Shown here: positions 1-11,642 of the stretch, one piece after another
Position numbering within the stretch: the stretch's first letter is position 1
How the letters are laid out: each line of letters opens with the position of its first letter
Assembly (NCBI RefSeq): GCF_002443255.2
Contig: NW_019211456.1
Location: 41,121,435 to 41,185,434 of the forward strand
Reading direction: 5' to 3'
Source: Varroa destructor
Lineage: Eukaryota > Arthropoda > Arachnida > Mesostigmata > Varroidae
DNA: 64,000 nucleotides
Translations under genes and position numbers: made by a program
The notes under the pieces: model-generated
What the model was told of the DNA's origin: nothing
The model's database searches: none
The model's input: only the letters and a program-made list of their open reading frames with translations

Positions 1-1483
1 CCAAAAGTTCCTACCATTTAAAGATTATAAAAAAGGATTATGTTGGAAAGTACGGGATGGGCGATTTTGACAACAATTCAGCTTGCAATTATAAGACAGT
101 CTAACAATATGTACTGTCTACTGTTAGGGTTATTATAACACAACATCTATTCGTGACCACTCGATTTTTTTGTGCAGCGGTTTGAATATGAGAGAATTGG
201 TTTTCCTCCGCTAAAAACCTTCCATTTGAACGACCAGAAGCATACGCCGCAACGATATCTTCCGAATCATTTGTGCCTTTCAAAGACAATGGCTTAAAAT
301 AGATTAGAAATAGCGTTCGTTGGTTTTTCATGGCTCATACGCGTAAGTACCTGCTTTTTCTTCATTGATCATTTATTATATATTGCACATAGACATTGAT
401 GATAATTTACATTAGAGAAAACAAAAACGCTTTCACTTCATGCTTTGTCTAAAATGCTGTGCATCGTCGGGCAGATAAATTACGTATGTGGTAAGAAGAA
501 TGATGAATGGCTGGATCGTGCTGGGCTGCCTCTACTGGGTTTTATTACTCAATTCAATCAAGTAACCGACTAGCCAGCTATTAACGTTATATAGCATAGC
601 AGGTGCTTTTGCGAACTCGAGGATTTTGAGGCTTACTAGGCCAGTTAAATTAGTTAATTTTCCAATCTTTCCAAAGGGCATATAAACGGCACGCAAGGAC
701 AGCGGCATACAAAGCTGAATCCATAGGTACTCGTCCAGTAGAGTCCAAGTCTTAAAGGCCGAATAAGGCTGCAGCTCCAGGCGCGAACTGGTAAGTCGTA
801 TAAGTCGAATCGACTTATAGAACCAATCTTGGAATCGACTTTTCCGCCAGTGTGGCGGTTTATGATGGCTTCTGCAGTGCTATGATATATGCCCATTTTA
901 TCCAGACTAGTCCAGCTTATGGATCCACATAGAAATATATTTTTCGATGTGTTCGGCAACGATTTGCCGATCATTTACGGAGATTCACATCAAGATCCGC
1001 TATGTAAATTGCGCACTCTATCGTTGAGCGATGTGCTCCACCGTCTATAAACGTATAGCGACGAAATTATAAAAAGGCTAGAAATACTCTGTGAGAGAAT
1101 TGGGTGTAAAATATAACCGGTACATAAAGCAGACCGATTCATCTCGAGGCTACATTAGCAGCAGGCTCGCCGACCAACTGATACGACAAAAATGAATACG
1201 CACCTGTCGGCCAGATTTCTCGTCATGTCATGCACACCAAGTCGTCTACTTTTGGCTCTCATTTACTCAAAATGCATCGACAGACGCAAATTTCCCCGGC
1301 ATAGATCGCACCTTTTCCAATCCATGTGCTCTAAGACGAAGGTCAACGTCGCAATTTGACAACGCCGTTAAACACAATTATGTTTGGCCGCGCCTATTAG
1401 TACCTGTTACCATGTTGCCGTTATCAATGCCTACAATTCTCGTCACACCCACCCCCTTGAGTAGCGATGCTAGTGTTATAATA
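1..1483. other. Non-coding stretch, no gene recognised
   Basis: I see no convincing gene here. Weak minus-strand frames exist at 101-331 and 654-974, but neither carries a recognisable motif or a well-supported splice site. The only clear structure is the short inverted repeat at 799-819. Confidence 0.5.
799..819. repeat. 10-bp perfect inverted repeat, 1-nt spacer
   Basis: The arms TATAAGTCGA and TCGACTTATA flank a single A. The same core recurs close by: AAGTCG at 793-798 and ATCGACTT at 834-841. This gives a small cluster of direct and inverted copies that could be a dimeric protein-binding site or chance. Confidence 0.6.
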
Positions 1484-1874
1484 GGTCAGAACATATCAAA
1501 GCAGCCATAGTATACGTTGGTATTTGGAGACGGCTCGCAAGATTATGTCACGCAGCAAAACTGTACTTATTAGAATAAACATTGAGGATGATGCTATTTA
1601 CTATATACCGTCTGCTTTTCCTTCCATAACAGCAGCGAGTTTTCCATCTCTAGAAATCAGAACTTGTATAGATTGCACCGTCACATGCACTCTGCTAGTG
1701 CCAATGTTGTTACCAATGCTATCGTGACCCCTATACTACTGCTTCCTGAGTGCCGCTTGAACGCCTGCCGCCGTCGATCGACGAGTCGAAAGCATATGTT
1801 AGCTAGTCCGTGGCACGACATAGCAGTGCCTGTATAGGACCTGGCCGGCCACTAGTGAAAAGAGAGCTCGTTCA

Positions 1875-1951
1875 GCCTGCCTGCCTGCCTGGCCGTCCGT
1901 CCGTCCGTCCGTGCGTCCGTCCGTCCGTCCGTCCGCCCGCCTGCCTGCCTT
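1875..1951. repeat. Compound tetranucleotide microsatellite (CTGC)n(CCGT)n(CTGC)n
   Basis: About 77 bases of tetranucleotide units change from CTGC to CCGT (one unit reads GCGT) and back to CTGC. Both motifs are GC-rich and free of stop codons on the strand shown, which explains the spurious open frame over them. Confidence 0.9.
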
Positions 1952-2316
1952 GCTGCTTCTTAGCTATGGCTACCGTCTTCAAAAGAATGGCGGTGGCGTC
2001 GTTCTCGATGGAGCTACGAAGCTGCCTACCAATGGCTGAACAGGAAAGAGCAAGCTGGCTGGCTCAATAGTACTCCACCTCCCAAACTTCCGCTGGTCAG
2101 CTTGCTATTGCTAACCCAGTTAGCGAGCAGCGCCTTTAGATCTACCTGTAGACGTTCACTGTACACAGAAAGATATCCCTGAGTGCTTTTGATACTTTCA
2201 GCGGCAACTAAAATGGACGGGGTGGCAAACTATGAATAGAGTTACAAGCAGACAGAATTGTTTCTAGTCAAAAGACGGACTCACCTGACGAACAACTATC
2301 AGCATAATTCTAGCCC

Positions 2317-2365
2317 TCTGTCCCTCTATTCACCGGCCTATTGAGCCGGTGGATAGACGGACAGA
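2317..2365. repeat. 49-nt hairpin, 20 of 21 positions paired
   Basis: Arm 2317-2337 pairs with 2345-2365 around a 7-nt loop (CTATTGA). The only defects are one C:C mismatch and one G:T pair. This is far beyond chance for such closely spaced arms. It could be a structured RNA, a very short pre-microRNA-like stem or the remnant of a small foldback element. The loop is short for a classical microRNA precursor. Confidence 0.75.
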
Positions 2366-2599
2366 TTGAGATTGCAGTATATTAGTTCTTTTTGGAGAAA
2401 AATCACATTTTCGAGATAAGTAAATATAATGACTAGACTGCTAGGAATATACTAGATCCGTGATTGAACAGAGCATGTTCGATTATTATAATTCGGATTT
2501 TGGTATTATCTTTGAGTACGGAATTACAAACTATTAAATTCATTTGATTGGCCCATTTAATCACAATGCCTTGACAATAAGACGATGCAAGGACTAAAT

Positions 2600-3480
2600 C
2601 GCGTGTGAACCAGGCCTGCAGCTGCGCTTGTACATACGTGTTATGTATCGGCACACATGACCCCTTTCTGGCCTTCTCTATAGCGCGGCTTTTACTGCCT
2701 TTTCGTTCCGTTAGGTGCGCTGTTATATACGGGTTTATTTCGTGCATCTTGTTGTTATGGTGCCATTGCGCAGTCAGCTTAAGCCAATCCACTCGTCCCA
2801 ACCGGTCCTGTCTTCCTCTTCTAACAAGCCTTTCGTTCTCCTTTAGTTGTTGAAGTAGAAGAAAGTCTATAATCATTATTTCTGCCGCTGTTGTTAATGC
2901 ATAGGACACGATGACCGACGACAGGCAGAAGCGACGGCAACGACAGACAACACTGAAGAGGAATAAAAGGCACAATTTCTCACCTTTGACACGTCTTTAC
3001 CGTCTCTACAATGGCCCTCGTCCCGTCGCTGCCACCCCCCAGTCGATCACTATGTCGACTGTGGGCGAGTTTCTGCGGCTGGCCCACTTTTCCACCAGCA
3101 TACGCATCACCAAAAATGATATACCTCATACCTTACACATACGTAAGTAAAAATATACACGATGTATGTGTGTGTGTTTATCTACAGCTGTACAGTGCGG
3201 AAAACAGCGATATGAATCGCTGCCGCAGCTGACGTTACAGAAACGTCAGTATGGAACTATCCACTAGATTTTTGCGTCCCACGACCATGGGGCAGCGGAT
3301 GGAGAAGCGGCCAGTCGTCCAGCGCGTCGACAAATGAATGACTCCTGAGACGGCACTCACGCGATCTGTGCATATAGGCGATACATACGGCACTAAAGGG
3401 CAACGCTAGCGACAAGCACAGATTCAAAGGCAACGACAGTCGCAATCGGATGAGACATGATCGATGTTAGGCCCTGATCG
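2600..3480. other. Mixed region with weak frames and a possible + strand splice donor
   Basis: A GC-rich patch at 3020-3120 carries a short ATG-started + frame beginning MSTVGEFLRLAHF. It runs into a donor-like ACGTAAGTA at about 3142-3150, so it could be a first coding exon. The opposite strand is open too. A 180-codon minus frame (2433-2975, TTG start) is the longest in the window but has no recognisable domain. I could not assign a gene. Confidence 0.2.
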
Positions 3481-3510
3481 GAGGATAGAGAAGAGCAGGA
3501 CCCTTTTGTT

Positions 3511-3531
3511 AGCAGCAGCAGCAGCAGCAGC
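3511..3531. repeat. (AGC)7 microsatellite
   Basis: A perfect trinucleotide run of about seven AGC units, one of two CAG-type tracts within 260 bases. Confidence 0.95.
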
Positions 3532-3642
3532 TGCGGTGTCCATGGGAACAGCATCCGTGCGGAAATGCACATAGGGTTCGTGGTATGAATATTTCTTACG
3601 CTATTATCTTGTATTTTTTCTGCTTATTTCATCGTCCTTTTT

Positions 3643-3740
3643 GTGTTTCGATATGATTTTTTGGGGGGTTGTTATATCTCTGAATGGCCTCAGCGTATCA
3701 ACTTTTTTACACTTCATAATGCTGCCGGTGACGGTGGTAG

Positions 3741-3774
<34 letters not shown>

Positions 3775-3912
3775 AAAGACGTACCAACGAATAACAGCAA
3801 CAGTAACGGCAGAAAATTCGTACCTAGCAGGAATACCAGCGGCTTTCAACTCTATGTCCGAGCCGGGACAAGCACTGATGCTGATGGCTTAGCTGTGCGG
3901 CCTGTCGAGTAG
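3643..3912 (+). CDS. Candidate open frame with poly-alanine tract
   Basis: This 89-codon frame (TTG at the left end, so more likely part of an exon than a complete gene) contains ten consecutive alanines encoded by the GCT run at 3741-3771. A short Asn/Ser-rich stretch and an ordinary C-terminal segment follow. Poly-Ala and Asn-rich runs are common in arthropod nuclear regulators, but the repeat alone keeps frames open. A second + frame reads the same tract as poly-leucine. No domain is recognised and no strong acceptor lies immediately upstream. Function is unknown. Confidence 0.15.
3741..3771. repeat. (TGC)10 microsatellite
   Basis: Ten uninterrupted TGC/GCT units, readable as poly-Ala, poly-Leu or poly-Cys on this strand. 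Confidence 0.95.
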
Positions 3913-4041
3913 TAGTTATCTGCTGCTCACACCTACTGCCATCCTGCTGTCGTCAGACGATAGTAATAGTCCCTTGTGATTCCTCTAGTAAAAATGACGA
4001 CGACAACCACAACACTGACAACAGACTCGCGTCCTCACATA

Positions 4042-4058
4042 TTGTTGTTGTTGTTGTT
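4042..4058. repeat. (TTG)n microsatellite
   Basis: Roughly six TTG units in otherwise non-repetitive sequence. Confidence 0.9.
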
Positions 4059-4059
4059 C

Positions 4060-6880
4060 TCACAGTAGAATTGTACGATTCATATAACAGACGCAAAAGA
4101 CAAGCTGAGCTGATGACTGAGTACGCAATAGAGCAGTTAGCGTATGCTGGCGTGGATAGATGTCGCAGTCGTCATAGGAACGCCATTACTCTAAAACACT
4201 GTTACAACAGCTAGTTTAATTAGATTGTGTGAGCAAACCGCAAGAATTGTCTGTATATCGGGTAGAACGGCAAAGATAGAACACATCAGCGGCGTCCCAC
4301 TGCAACCAGGAAAGATAGCCTAACCATACGGATAACAAAAAATCCACTGCCAAAATGAAGCAACTTCTCACATCCCGAATAGAGCGTTGATGGTGCTAAA
4401 AGGTGAAGTTAGATGTGATGATGATGGTAACGACGAGAAAAAAGAGAAAACATATGGGATGATGATGACCGTATTTTGTCGGTCATAAGATTCGCTACGC
4501 GTGCATGCGTTTATATATAGACTCTTGAGGGACGAATACCCGCAGGCTTCTAGAACTGCAAGTTGCTAAAGGCCTGTGTGGGCGAAACCACATATAATAC
4601 GTCGATCGTTCACCTATGACGGTATTCATACTGCATCTACAACGGTTCGTGTGAACGAGATGAGTCGATATGATTCTATTTGTTGATAAATTATTATTAT
4701 TGCGTAAGTAATAGCTGCTTTTGTTTACTGATTCACCTTTCAGTTTTCTTTGCTTACCGGACTAGTTATCAATGAATAGATATATACCACTCTCGCAAGG
4801 AAGCAACACTTTGATATCACAATGCCGGCGTAGGAGATTGAGCTTTTTTTTACACGAAATATCTACCTTTGACGTCTGAGCGAAATTTCGTGACTCTAAC
4901 AAACAAACAATAACTAGTAGGACACAAAGTTCGTTCCGATCGCAGAACTTGCCCATAGACAGATCAAATCGCCACTGATAGTTGAACTTTCTAGCAGCTT
5001 CTTTGAACACAAGCTTCGACGGCTCACGTGGTCGTTAGCAAATAAACGTTCTGTAAATAAAAACAATTTGCAACACTAGATATATTCATATACACGTATA
5101 TTTTATTGTTTTCTAAAACAGACACGCAGTTACGAGACGCATGCTTGCCCTTGGCGATAAGGCCTATTGGCTTCTCTACCCCAAGTTACCCGCTATACTA
5201 AACATGTCGGAAATAAAAATGCTGCAGGTCCTTATCCTTCGGGCTTTATTCTTCGTTTCAGCTCACTCAGCTCAGATTTTTCCCATACCTCAGATCTACC
5301 TATCTATAGGATTCAGTGGTGGACATCTTTGATACACGATAAGACAACGGTAACGCTCACTGTTCTGCTTTTCAAATTGAGAAAAGCTTTGCCTCTGAAT
5401 AGACACCATTTTCAATGACTAGGCCTTTGGGTTCCGGTTTGTGGCGTCTTCGCGACAGGTAGTCTGTATTAGCAGTTGTAACAGCAGCTGCAACAGTTGT
5501 AGAATGGAACAAGCAATATGTGGCTAACTATACTTGTCCACGTATTGCACAATACGCCTCTATTTTATTTACAAATACGCAGAGATCATGCAAGTAGAGG
5601 AACAAATACTCGCTGCTGCAGCACACTTTGCTCCCGGCCATAACAAAGCTTCAAACAACCCACAAAAGTCAAAGTTTTTTTTTTTTGACAAAAAAAAAAA
5701 CAACATTTCTAAATATTAGTTTAGCTCTCGTCGTCTACAGATGTCCGATCGTCACAGGTGTCCACGGACTCCTTCTGTGGATCGTAAATACTGACTTGCA
5801 GTAGAAGCTTCGTTCCGAAGTTACAATGTCTCATTATGAGACATAGATCTATTTGAAGTATTTTTCAAATTTCAGCTTCGTAGTGTGATGCTGCAGACCT
5901 TAGCATTTTCGATGAGACAGCATTAGTTACCACGTTGTAACATTGAGAATACGCTACTGATGTACTCTCTTTGGCCTTTTTAGGTTTGAAAAAAGTTTGC
6001 CTATTTAGTTTAACTAGGCGTAATTTTAAGTGCGTAGCTCCTATTGGGAATTGTGCGGATATTTTTCTTATGCGCTCCCTTATCTGCAATACGTATGTCT
6101 ATGATGCAATAGTATACGATGGTGTAATCATTTTTCTGTCGCATGTCCTGCTTCTATATCGAAAGATAAACGCTTAGCTAATCTCCTGATAAATGAAAGC
6201 AGCCACGGTTTGGTGTGGACAGAATGTTTTGTCAAGTAATGTTTAAATTAGATAACGGCAAAACAATATCATCGTGGTGTCCATGCTTACCTTTCGGTAG
6301 GACAAGATCTTCCGAGGGCCCCTGATAATTCGACGTTATTCTATTGACGTGAACGAGTGAGTGTACGTGTTTTACGTCGTTATCGTGGATCTTTAGCAAG
6401 CCAGCACACTAATCAGTCGGCCCGTGTGTGCATGAACAGAGTCAACGGTGTTTTGCACAGGGACAAACAGGGGGTCAAAAGCAAACATAACGTGGACGAT
6501 GAATCTGCATAGCTGCAACACCATCTAACAATATCAGTTTTTCTTTGTCAGCCCACACGTTTCTTTGCAAGCTTCGCTTGCTAGTCTGGTCGTTGTTCGA
6601 TAGTGTAACGCAGCTTCGCCATTTTTTGGCCATTTTGATCAAATCAACAGCTCATACTGCTGTTTATGGTGTCGTTCTAAATAATAATCCCCACACCCTA
6701 GCCCACCCTCGTGCCCCGCCTTTGATTCATATTATAAGCAGTGTCTTATGCATCCGTTCGAATATAGCTAAATGAAGGCTAGAACAGAACTGGATAGACT
6801 TGGTCTATGTACGTATATATATAAGAGCGATAACATGCTCGTCTGAAGCGAGGGCTCACACAAGCCAGAGAGCGGTAGGC
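4060..6880. other. No gene recognised; non-coding
   Basis: Only short, unpatterned frames occur. Small items seen are acceptor-like TTTCAG sites at about 4740, 5259 and 5874, a T12/A11 run pair at 5675-5700 and a 9-bp foldback at 5826-5844. The 5874 acceptor opens a 16-codon frame only. Confidence 0.5.
5826..5844. repeat. 9-bp perfect inverted repeat, 1-nt spacer
   Basis: ATGTCTCAT and ATGAGACAT flank a single T. About one 9-bp foldback of this kind is expected by chance in a window this size, so it is listed only as a feature. Confidence 0.5.
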
Positions 6881-6881
6881 C

Positions 6882-7232
6882 ATGCTCATGAGCCACCGAG
6901 CGAATGAGGAGCGTTTGACTTCATTTGTGTCCTTCAAGCTGAACACCCTCGGTAGAACAGTGCTGAGCTCGACCGCGGGATCCATATATAATTCAGAGGC
7001 AGATCCCACAGCCTTTGCACTCGCCACGGCAGGCAAAAGGTGGTCTATTTTTACTTTAAATGGTGTGAGTAGCTGTGGGACCAGCGCGATCGTGGCGCTG
7101 GGCGTGTTTCGTATTCCGGACCAGCGCTCAACGACAATCCTCCAGCACCCCTTTCTCCCTCATGGTTCTTCTCCCCTATCATTGTTGTTGCTTCTAATGT
7201 CAGCAAAAATCGATCGGGCAATTAGAGAGTGA
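6882..7232 (+). CDS. Candidate open frame, 116 codons, ATG start
   Basis: The frame begins ATGCTCATGAGCC after a GC-rich leader and runs 116 codons with a balanced amino-acid mix and a leucine-rich end (about residues 97-107). No domain, signal peptide or splice-bounded exon can be assigned. A minus-strand frame (6779-7036, 85 codons) overlaps it and looks similarly ordinary, so at most one is real. Function is unknown. Confidence 0.15.
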   Translation: MLMSHRANEERLTSFVSFKLNTLGRTVLSSTAGSIYNSEADPTAFALATAGKRWSIFTLNGVSSCGTSAIVALGVFRIPDQRSTTILQHPFLPHGSSPLSLLLLLMSAKIDRAIRE

Positions 7233-7467
7233 GCAGAAGCAAAATTAGTTCACTGTCACCTTCATTGATTAGAACAACTACGAGAGCGGTTGCCGCTGTC
7301 TCTGCGCAACGAGACAAGGCGGAGCTGTTAGCAGTAGCGTCTAGACTGGTATCCGCTATGTAATAGTTATTCTGTAGTTAGACGCGTGCTAGTCAAAGAA
7401 CATTATTTAGCGTTTTCTTTAGTTCGACTCTACCTGTTGATATCGTTAGCCATGAGCAAATAGAGTT

Positions 7468-7701
7468 GTGAATTCTGTGTACCATTTGGCTTACGGAAAC
7501 ACGGGGGTACACTCTGATACCGTCGTCGCCTACCGACCTCTCCAGAGATGTCCTAGTCCAAAGATGCAAGTCTGCGTTGCTTCCAATTCAGACAATAATA
7601 ACAGCAACGACAGCTCTTGTGGGTCGGCCATCACCCAGTACGAGAACAACAAACATAACGTGTTTGGAACATCGCGCGATGGAATACTACCCAGGTGCTA
7701 A
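7468..7701 (+). CDS. Candidate Asn/Ser-rich open frame
   Basis: This 77-codon frame with a GTG left end has an Asn/Ser/Asp-rich centre (about residues 41-52, DNNNSNDSS) and ends in a Cys. Such low-complexity segments are common in arthropod regulatory proteins. No ATG lies near the left end, so it could only be an internal or terminal exon. The nearest acceptor-like site, TTTTCTTTAG before 7422, does not join it without crossing stops. Function is unknown. Confidence 0.12.
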   Translation: MNSVYHLAYGNTGVHSDTVVAYRPLQRCPSPKMQVCVASNSDNNNSNDSSCGSAITQYENNKHNVFGTSRDGILPRC

Positions 7702-7972
7702 CTCGGATCCAGAGGTAGAAGGCTGCAAGCTCTCAAGGGCCAGCCTATTCTAGAATCTAGCCTAGTAAAAAATTGCGATAGGCTAAGGGCGGTAGATTTG
7801 AAGTCGGCCACTGGCCTAGTAACGAGTAAGGACGAGTCGCTATTTCTGCGATCGCGGAAACCCGTCGTTTGTATCCAATGGCCGCTGGCATACAGCTACT
7901 ACAATCCGATATTGTTACATTTGAGGTATTACGTATCGTGTTTCGAAACGAAACTTCTGCGGCTCTTCCTTT

Positions 7973-8010
7973 TAGCGGTCTGAAGCGGCATTTGCCGCTT
8001 CAGACCGCTA
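7973..8010. repeat. Perfect 18-bp palindrome with 2-nt loop (hairpin/cruciform)
   Basis: Arm 7973-7990 (TAGCGGTCTGAAGCGGCA) is exactly complementary to 7993-8010, separated by TT. An 18-bp perfect foldback with a 2-nt spacer has negligible chance probability here. As RNA it would be an extremely stable stem; as DNA it could extrude a cruciform. It may be a foldback-element remnant, a recombination product, or a read/assembly artefact. Confidence 0.95.
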
Positions 8011-9520
8011 TTTGACGGCATGTACCTGACGTCGCAACTAAAGTATTTTCTAGGCTTTTTCTTCTTGGCCATGCAGACAGCCTTAGTTTCGCAGTATACT
8101 AGAATCGACCTCTTATATGGATGCTGTTATTTTTAATCTGATGCTTATTTACCCACGAAAATATAACGTACACTAGCAGAAGAAGCCCTCGGATGGAACT
8201 TGTTTCCAAACTATTAAAGCAACTTGTTTCGCTCTCATCTAATCAAGATCGGGAAAATAATTAAATGATAACGAGTACTGATACGCGTATCCACTGAACA
8301 AGGAATTTAATATTGTAAACGTGAGCGAGCAACGCCCCGCTGTGCCCGTGTATTTACAAATTCTTAAAATTAAAAAAAAAAGAGCTACAAACTCATCCAA
8401 CCGTGCACAGATACAGACGAAATTGAACGACTCAAGATGTACCAACTTTTATTGCAATGATTACAACGGATATAGTCATCCAAACTGTCAAACCTAACGG
8501 CTTAGCCTTGCCTTCCCCGTAATACTGTTGTCAAGCGCGGGTTCAAAAGGCTGCCTTGTCTAATGATCGAGTTAATCCTGTTATTGTATATCAATACAAA
8601 AGAAACATTATTATTTCTACTTCGTTATTATAGGTAGCAAAGTCAAGAGTTGGAAACCGCTTTTGAGGAAGATTTATGTCTCTTGTATCTAGCCCAAAAT
8701 CGAATAAAGCCGGTATCATCGATAACATTTAAACTGCAGCCAAAATACAAGTGTTCCCGTACTGAAATGTTCCCTACATAGTGATATCTAGAATATAATT
8801 CGTCTACGTCTATCAGCGTTCGCAGATCTGTCTAAATATAGCAATTTGTTAGCTAGGAGCGGTAAGGCAATTTTGAAAAAAAGCTCTTACCTAGCAAGCA
8901 GCCTTCTCCATCCGTCGGTAAAGATTTCGTTTATCTTCGCATGTATCAGCTATATTTACCAATCATCAACAACAATCCTACATCTGTCGAGTTCCAGCCT
9001 GGTAGGTGCCGTTCGGTCGTTTGTAAGAGTGCATCAAATTTTAGTTTTTCTTCAGTATAGGATCGATTTTATGGCCTATTCGATTTACACCGTACAGGTA
9101 GGCACATGTTTCAATAGGTGCAAGTTTTTAAATCTCTCTCCCTCCTTCCCCGCTCCCCCGTTCAAGCCTCACTTGTGTCACGCCACGCAATGGCGTCCAA
9201 CCTTACCGCTATTGTTGTTTGTCCGTTATCGCTGCTACTGTTGTTTTTGGCAACCTAGGAAATCGCACGGACAACTTTCGAATAGAGGAGGCCAACTAGC
9301 TTGGCCATGCAGCACTCGTTCGTTCGTCTGTCTCGAATCATATATATTGTATAATAAAAATTGTGGCTCTCGTTGATTCCCTGTAGCAAAACAAAAATTC
9401 ATCGTCGTGTACGTAAGAACACTGTAAATGTTATTAACTAATGCTAACCAGGATAGATAGCAGAATTAGTAACGACATCAAAATTAGTTAGTCATATATT
9501 ACTATTATTATTGCTATTAA
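8011..9520. other. No gene recognised
   Basis: The only long frame is 8846-9376 on the + strand (176 codons, TTG left end). Its translation is hydrophobic and irregular, with no domain. On the minus strand there is a donor-like GCTAG|GTAAGAGC near 8890, preceded by a short open stretch. It is too short to call. Confidence 0.4.
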
Positions 9521-9540
9521 CGTATTGATCTATCAATACG
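9521..9540. repeat. 9-bp perfect inverted repeat, 2-nt spacer
   Basis: CGTATTGAT and ATCAATACG flank CT. It is within chance expectation and has no assigned role. Confidence 0.5.
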
Positions 9541-10730
9541 CTCATGGCCATAGTGATCAATAAAAAAAAAAAAAAACACGCCGCGAATTTCAATATTAAA
9601 TTGAATAGTGCGGCTGCTCGCAGCGCTTTTGCTAATCGTTGCTATTTTAGCTGTTTTTGTAGATGTTGTTGTTATTTTGCCTACCCCCTTCTGACCGTCG
9701 TATCGGCGTCCGACGCTAGTCATAGCTCTGTCCAGCGCGCGTGAAGTGCTCGTCGATCCCGCAACGACCACACGGCGTAAGCAGCTATGTCATTGGTGCT
9801 CGTTCTCTCCGGCTGCTGCTGAGTAGCTCTCGCCATTTTGTCAACGTGGTTATGGTGTCATTTAATAGCAAAAAAATATGGTAGTAGCTGCAAATGCAGT
9901 AACGGCTTTTGCAACACTCGATAGCAGTGCTACACGAAAAGTAGCGGCGCCAAACTTACGATCAGCGAGTCACCTATTTATATCACCCGCAATAACAACA
10001 GCAATTGTTGTTGTTTGATCAGTACCGGCGATTGTTGATGTCCATTCTGCCGCTCGTGTGTTTGTCTGTGCGATTCTTTCACTATATTATCGATATACGT
10101 AACGCTGACGGCGTCGGCAACGCCGATATATTTGTGTATTTGTCTGTGTTTGCGTTTGTGTCCGTAGCGCTTAGCTGTGTGCTAGTATCTGTTGGGGCCA
10201 GACAAAGTAACGATGACCGGGCCAAAAAACGACGAAAAAATAAAAATCGAAAGGTTTCGAGCGGCGGCGGCGGCGTCGTTCGTCGTGGTAATGTCTAGCC
10301 GTACTCGCATATAATAACACCTCCAAAGCAGTGGTAGTAAGTACAGGCATAGGCCGCGGCCACGCGTAAGCAACCGCGGCCGCTCACCGAGCCTCGTTCA
10401 CTCCAGTGGCCGCTGTAATGCTGCTATTTATAAGCAGACGCTGCGTACGAGCCCGTAGTCATTTTTTTTCTGGCAGATAGCAACAGTAGCAGCGCTGCCA
10501 AGAGAGCACCACCGATGAAGCGAACCCATCTGCCGTTATGGACAACGATGAATGGAAATAAACTCTCATTATTAGTATTATAGTCATCATAGAAATAATA
10601 GAAGCAAATGAGCCACAACACCGGGGGCAGCATTCGAACAATTGCCCCAACGATTATCGTTGACATAAAAGGAGCAAAACACAGAGAGAAGAGAGAGACA
10701 ATTGAAATACAAACTATAACATAAAGTGAA

Positions 10731-10752
10731 TATATATATATATATATATATA
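10731..10752. repeat. (TA)n microsatellite
   Basis: About eleven TA units. Confidence 0.95.
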
Positions 10753-10840
10753 AAAGTGTGAATATGAACGTCATTGTTATCATTACTAGCAATACTATTG
10801 ACCTCGGCCCGAGTATGCCCTGTAAAACACGTTTATCTAC

Positions 10841-10863
10841 GTGTGTGTGTGTGTGTGTGTGTG
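10841..10863. repeat. (GT)n microsatellite
   Basis: About eleven GT units preceded by CTAC. Confidence 0.95.
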
Positions 10864-11362
10864 CAATATATTTTTCTGCCTCGCGTCAACGCAGATACTA
10901 ATAAAAACACAAACCAATCTATACACGCTCGCGTGAGATAGATTTCGGTGCGTCTATCCACCTACAACAATTATGATTGTCATAAAATTTATATTGAATC
11001 CTATCGCAAAATATGACCACATGCCCAGCACGAAACGCTGACACAGCTAACGCTTGCACAGTGTGCATATGGGTGTACGTGTTTATCGTAACCGTGGGGA
11101 GAAAGAAAGTGTATACTGGTAGCTGTGTCACAGTCGCCTATATATAAATGTTTCTTTCGTACCTCTTCCTATAGTCATATAATAAATGATGACAATTAAA
11201 TAAGTAATGTTTCAACATCATCGATGATTTAATTAGCACATATATAATATTATTCTTCCAGGGTTGTGATGAATTTACTTTGGAGGTACTACAGGGCAGA
11301 CGTGGCGGGTAGAACTATTATTAAAATAAATGAATGTTTGCGTTAGGTTCAAATTCACCACC

Positions 11363-11386
11363 TATATATATATATATATATATATA
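11363..11386. repeat. (TA)n microsatellite
   Basis: About twelve TA units. A TCAGT lies about 30 bases downstream at 11413, but no downstream promoter element is present and the TATA-like text is simply the repeat. Confidence 0.95.
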
Positions 11387-11470
11387 ATGTGAAGAGGTTC
11401 CCTGTTCTTTATTCAGTGTCTAACTTTTTTTTAATTAACTCACTGCGCTTTGAAAACACAGTCCTTCGTG

Positions 11471-11483
11471 TATATATATATAT
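11471..11483. repeat. Short (TA)n run
   Basis: About six TA units. Confidence 0.85.
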
Positions 11484-11610
11484 GGCAAGATTGCCTTATT
11501 TTAATTACGTGTTCGGTGTTGAATGGACGGTGCTAAATTTACTAAGACATAGGGTGTTAGTGTGAGAGGAACGTATAGTTCTTCAAGACATGTTATTTAC
11601 GCATACATAC

Positions 11611-11642
11611 ACACATGCAGATGCACACACATGCAGATGCAC
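11611..11642. repeat. Tandem duplication of a 16-bp unit
   Basis: Two exact head-to-tail copies of ACACATGCAGATGCAC, followed by a partial third (ACA). Confidence 0.9.

Noticed and set aside
2433..2975. Longest open frame in the window (180 codons, minus)
   Set aside because: TTG left end, no motif, hydrophobic/Cys start, no supporting splice sites. About 0.1 such frames are expected by chance, so it is borderline but not callable.
5675..5700. T12/A11 foldback
   Set aside because: Two homopolymer runs, no specific structure.
8846..9376. 176-codon + frame
   Set aside because: TTG left end, irregular hydrophobic composition, codon pattern not coding-like.
10424..10792. 122-codon minus frame with hydrophobic runs resembling membrane segments
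   Set aside because: Its start comes from the (TA)n repeat, and the hydrophobicity follows from T-rich codons.
11379..11418. TATA box plus TCAGT initiator at promoter-like spacing
   Set aside because: The TATA text is the end of a (TA)12 microsatellite, and no downstream element or leader-like sequence follows.
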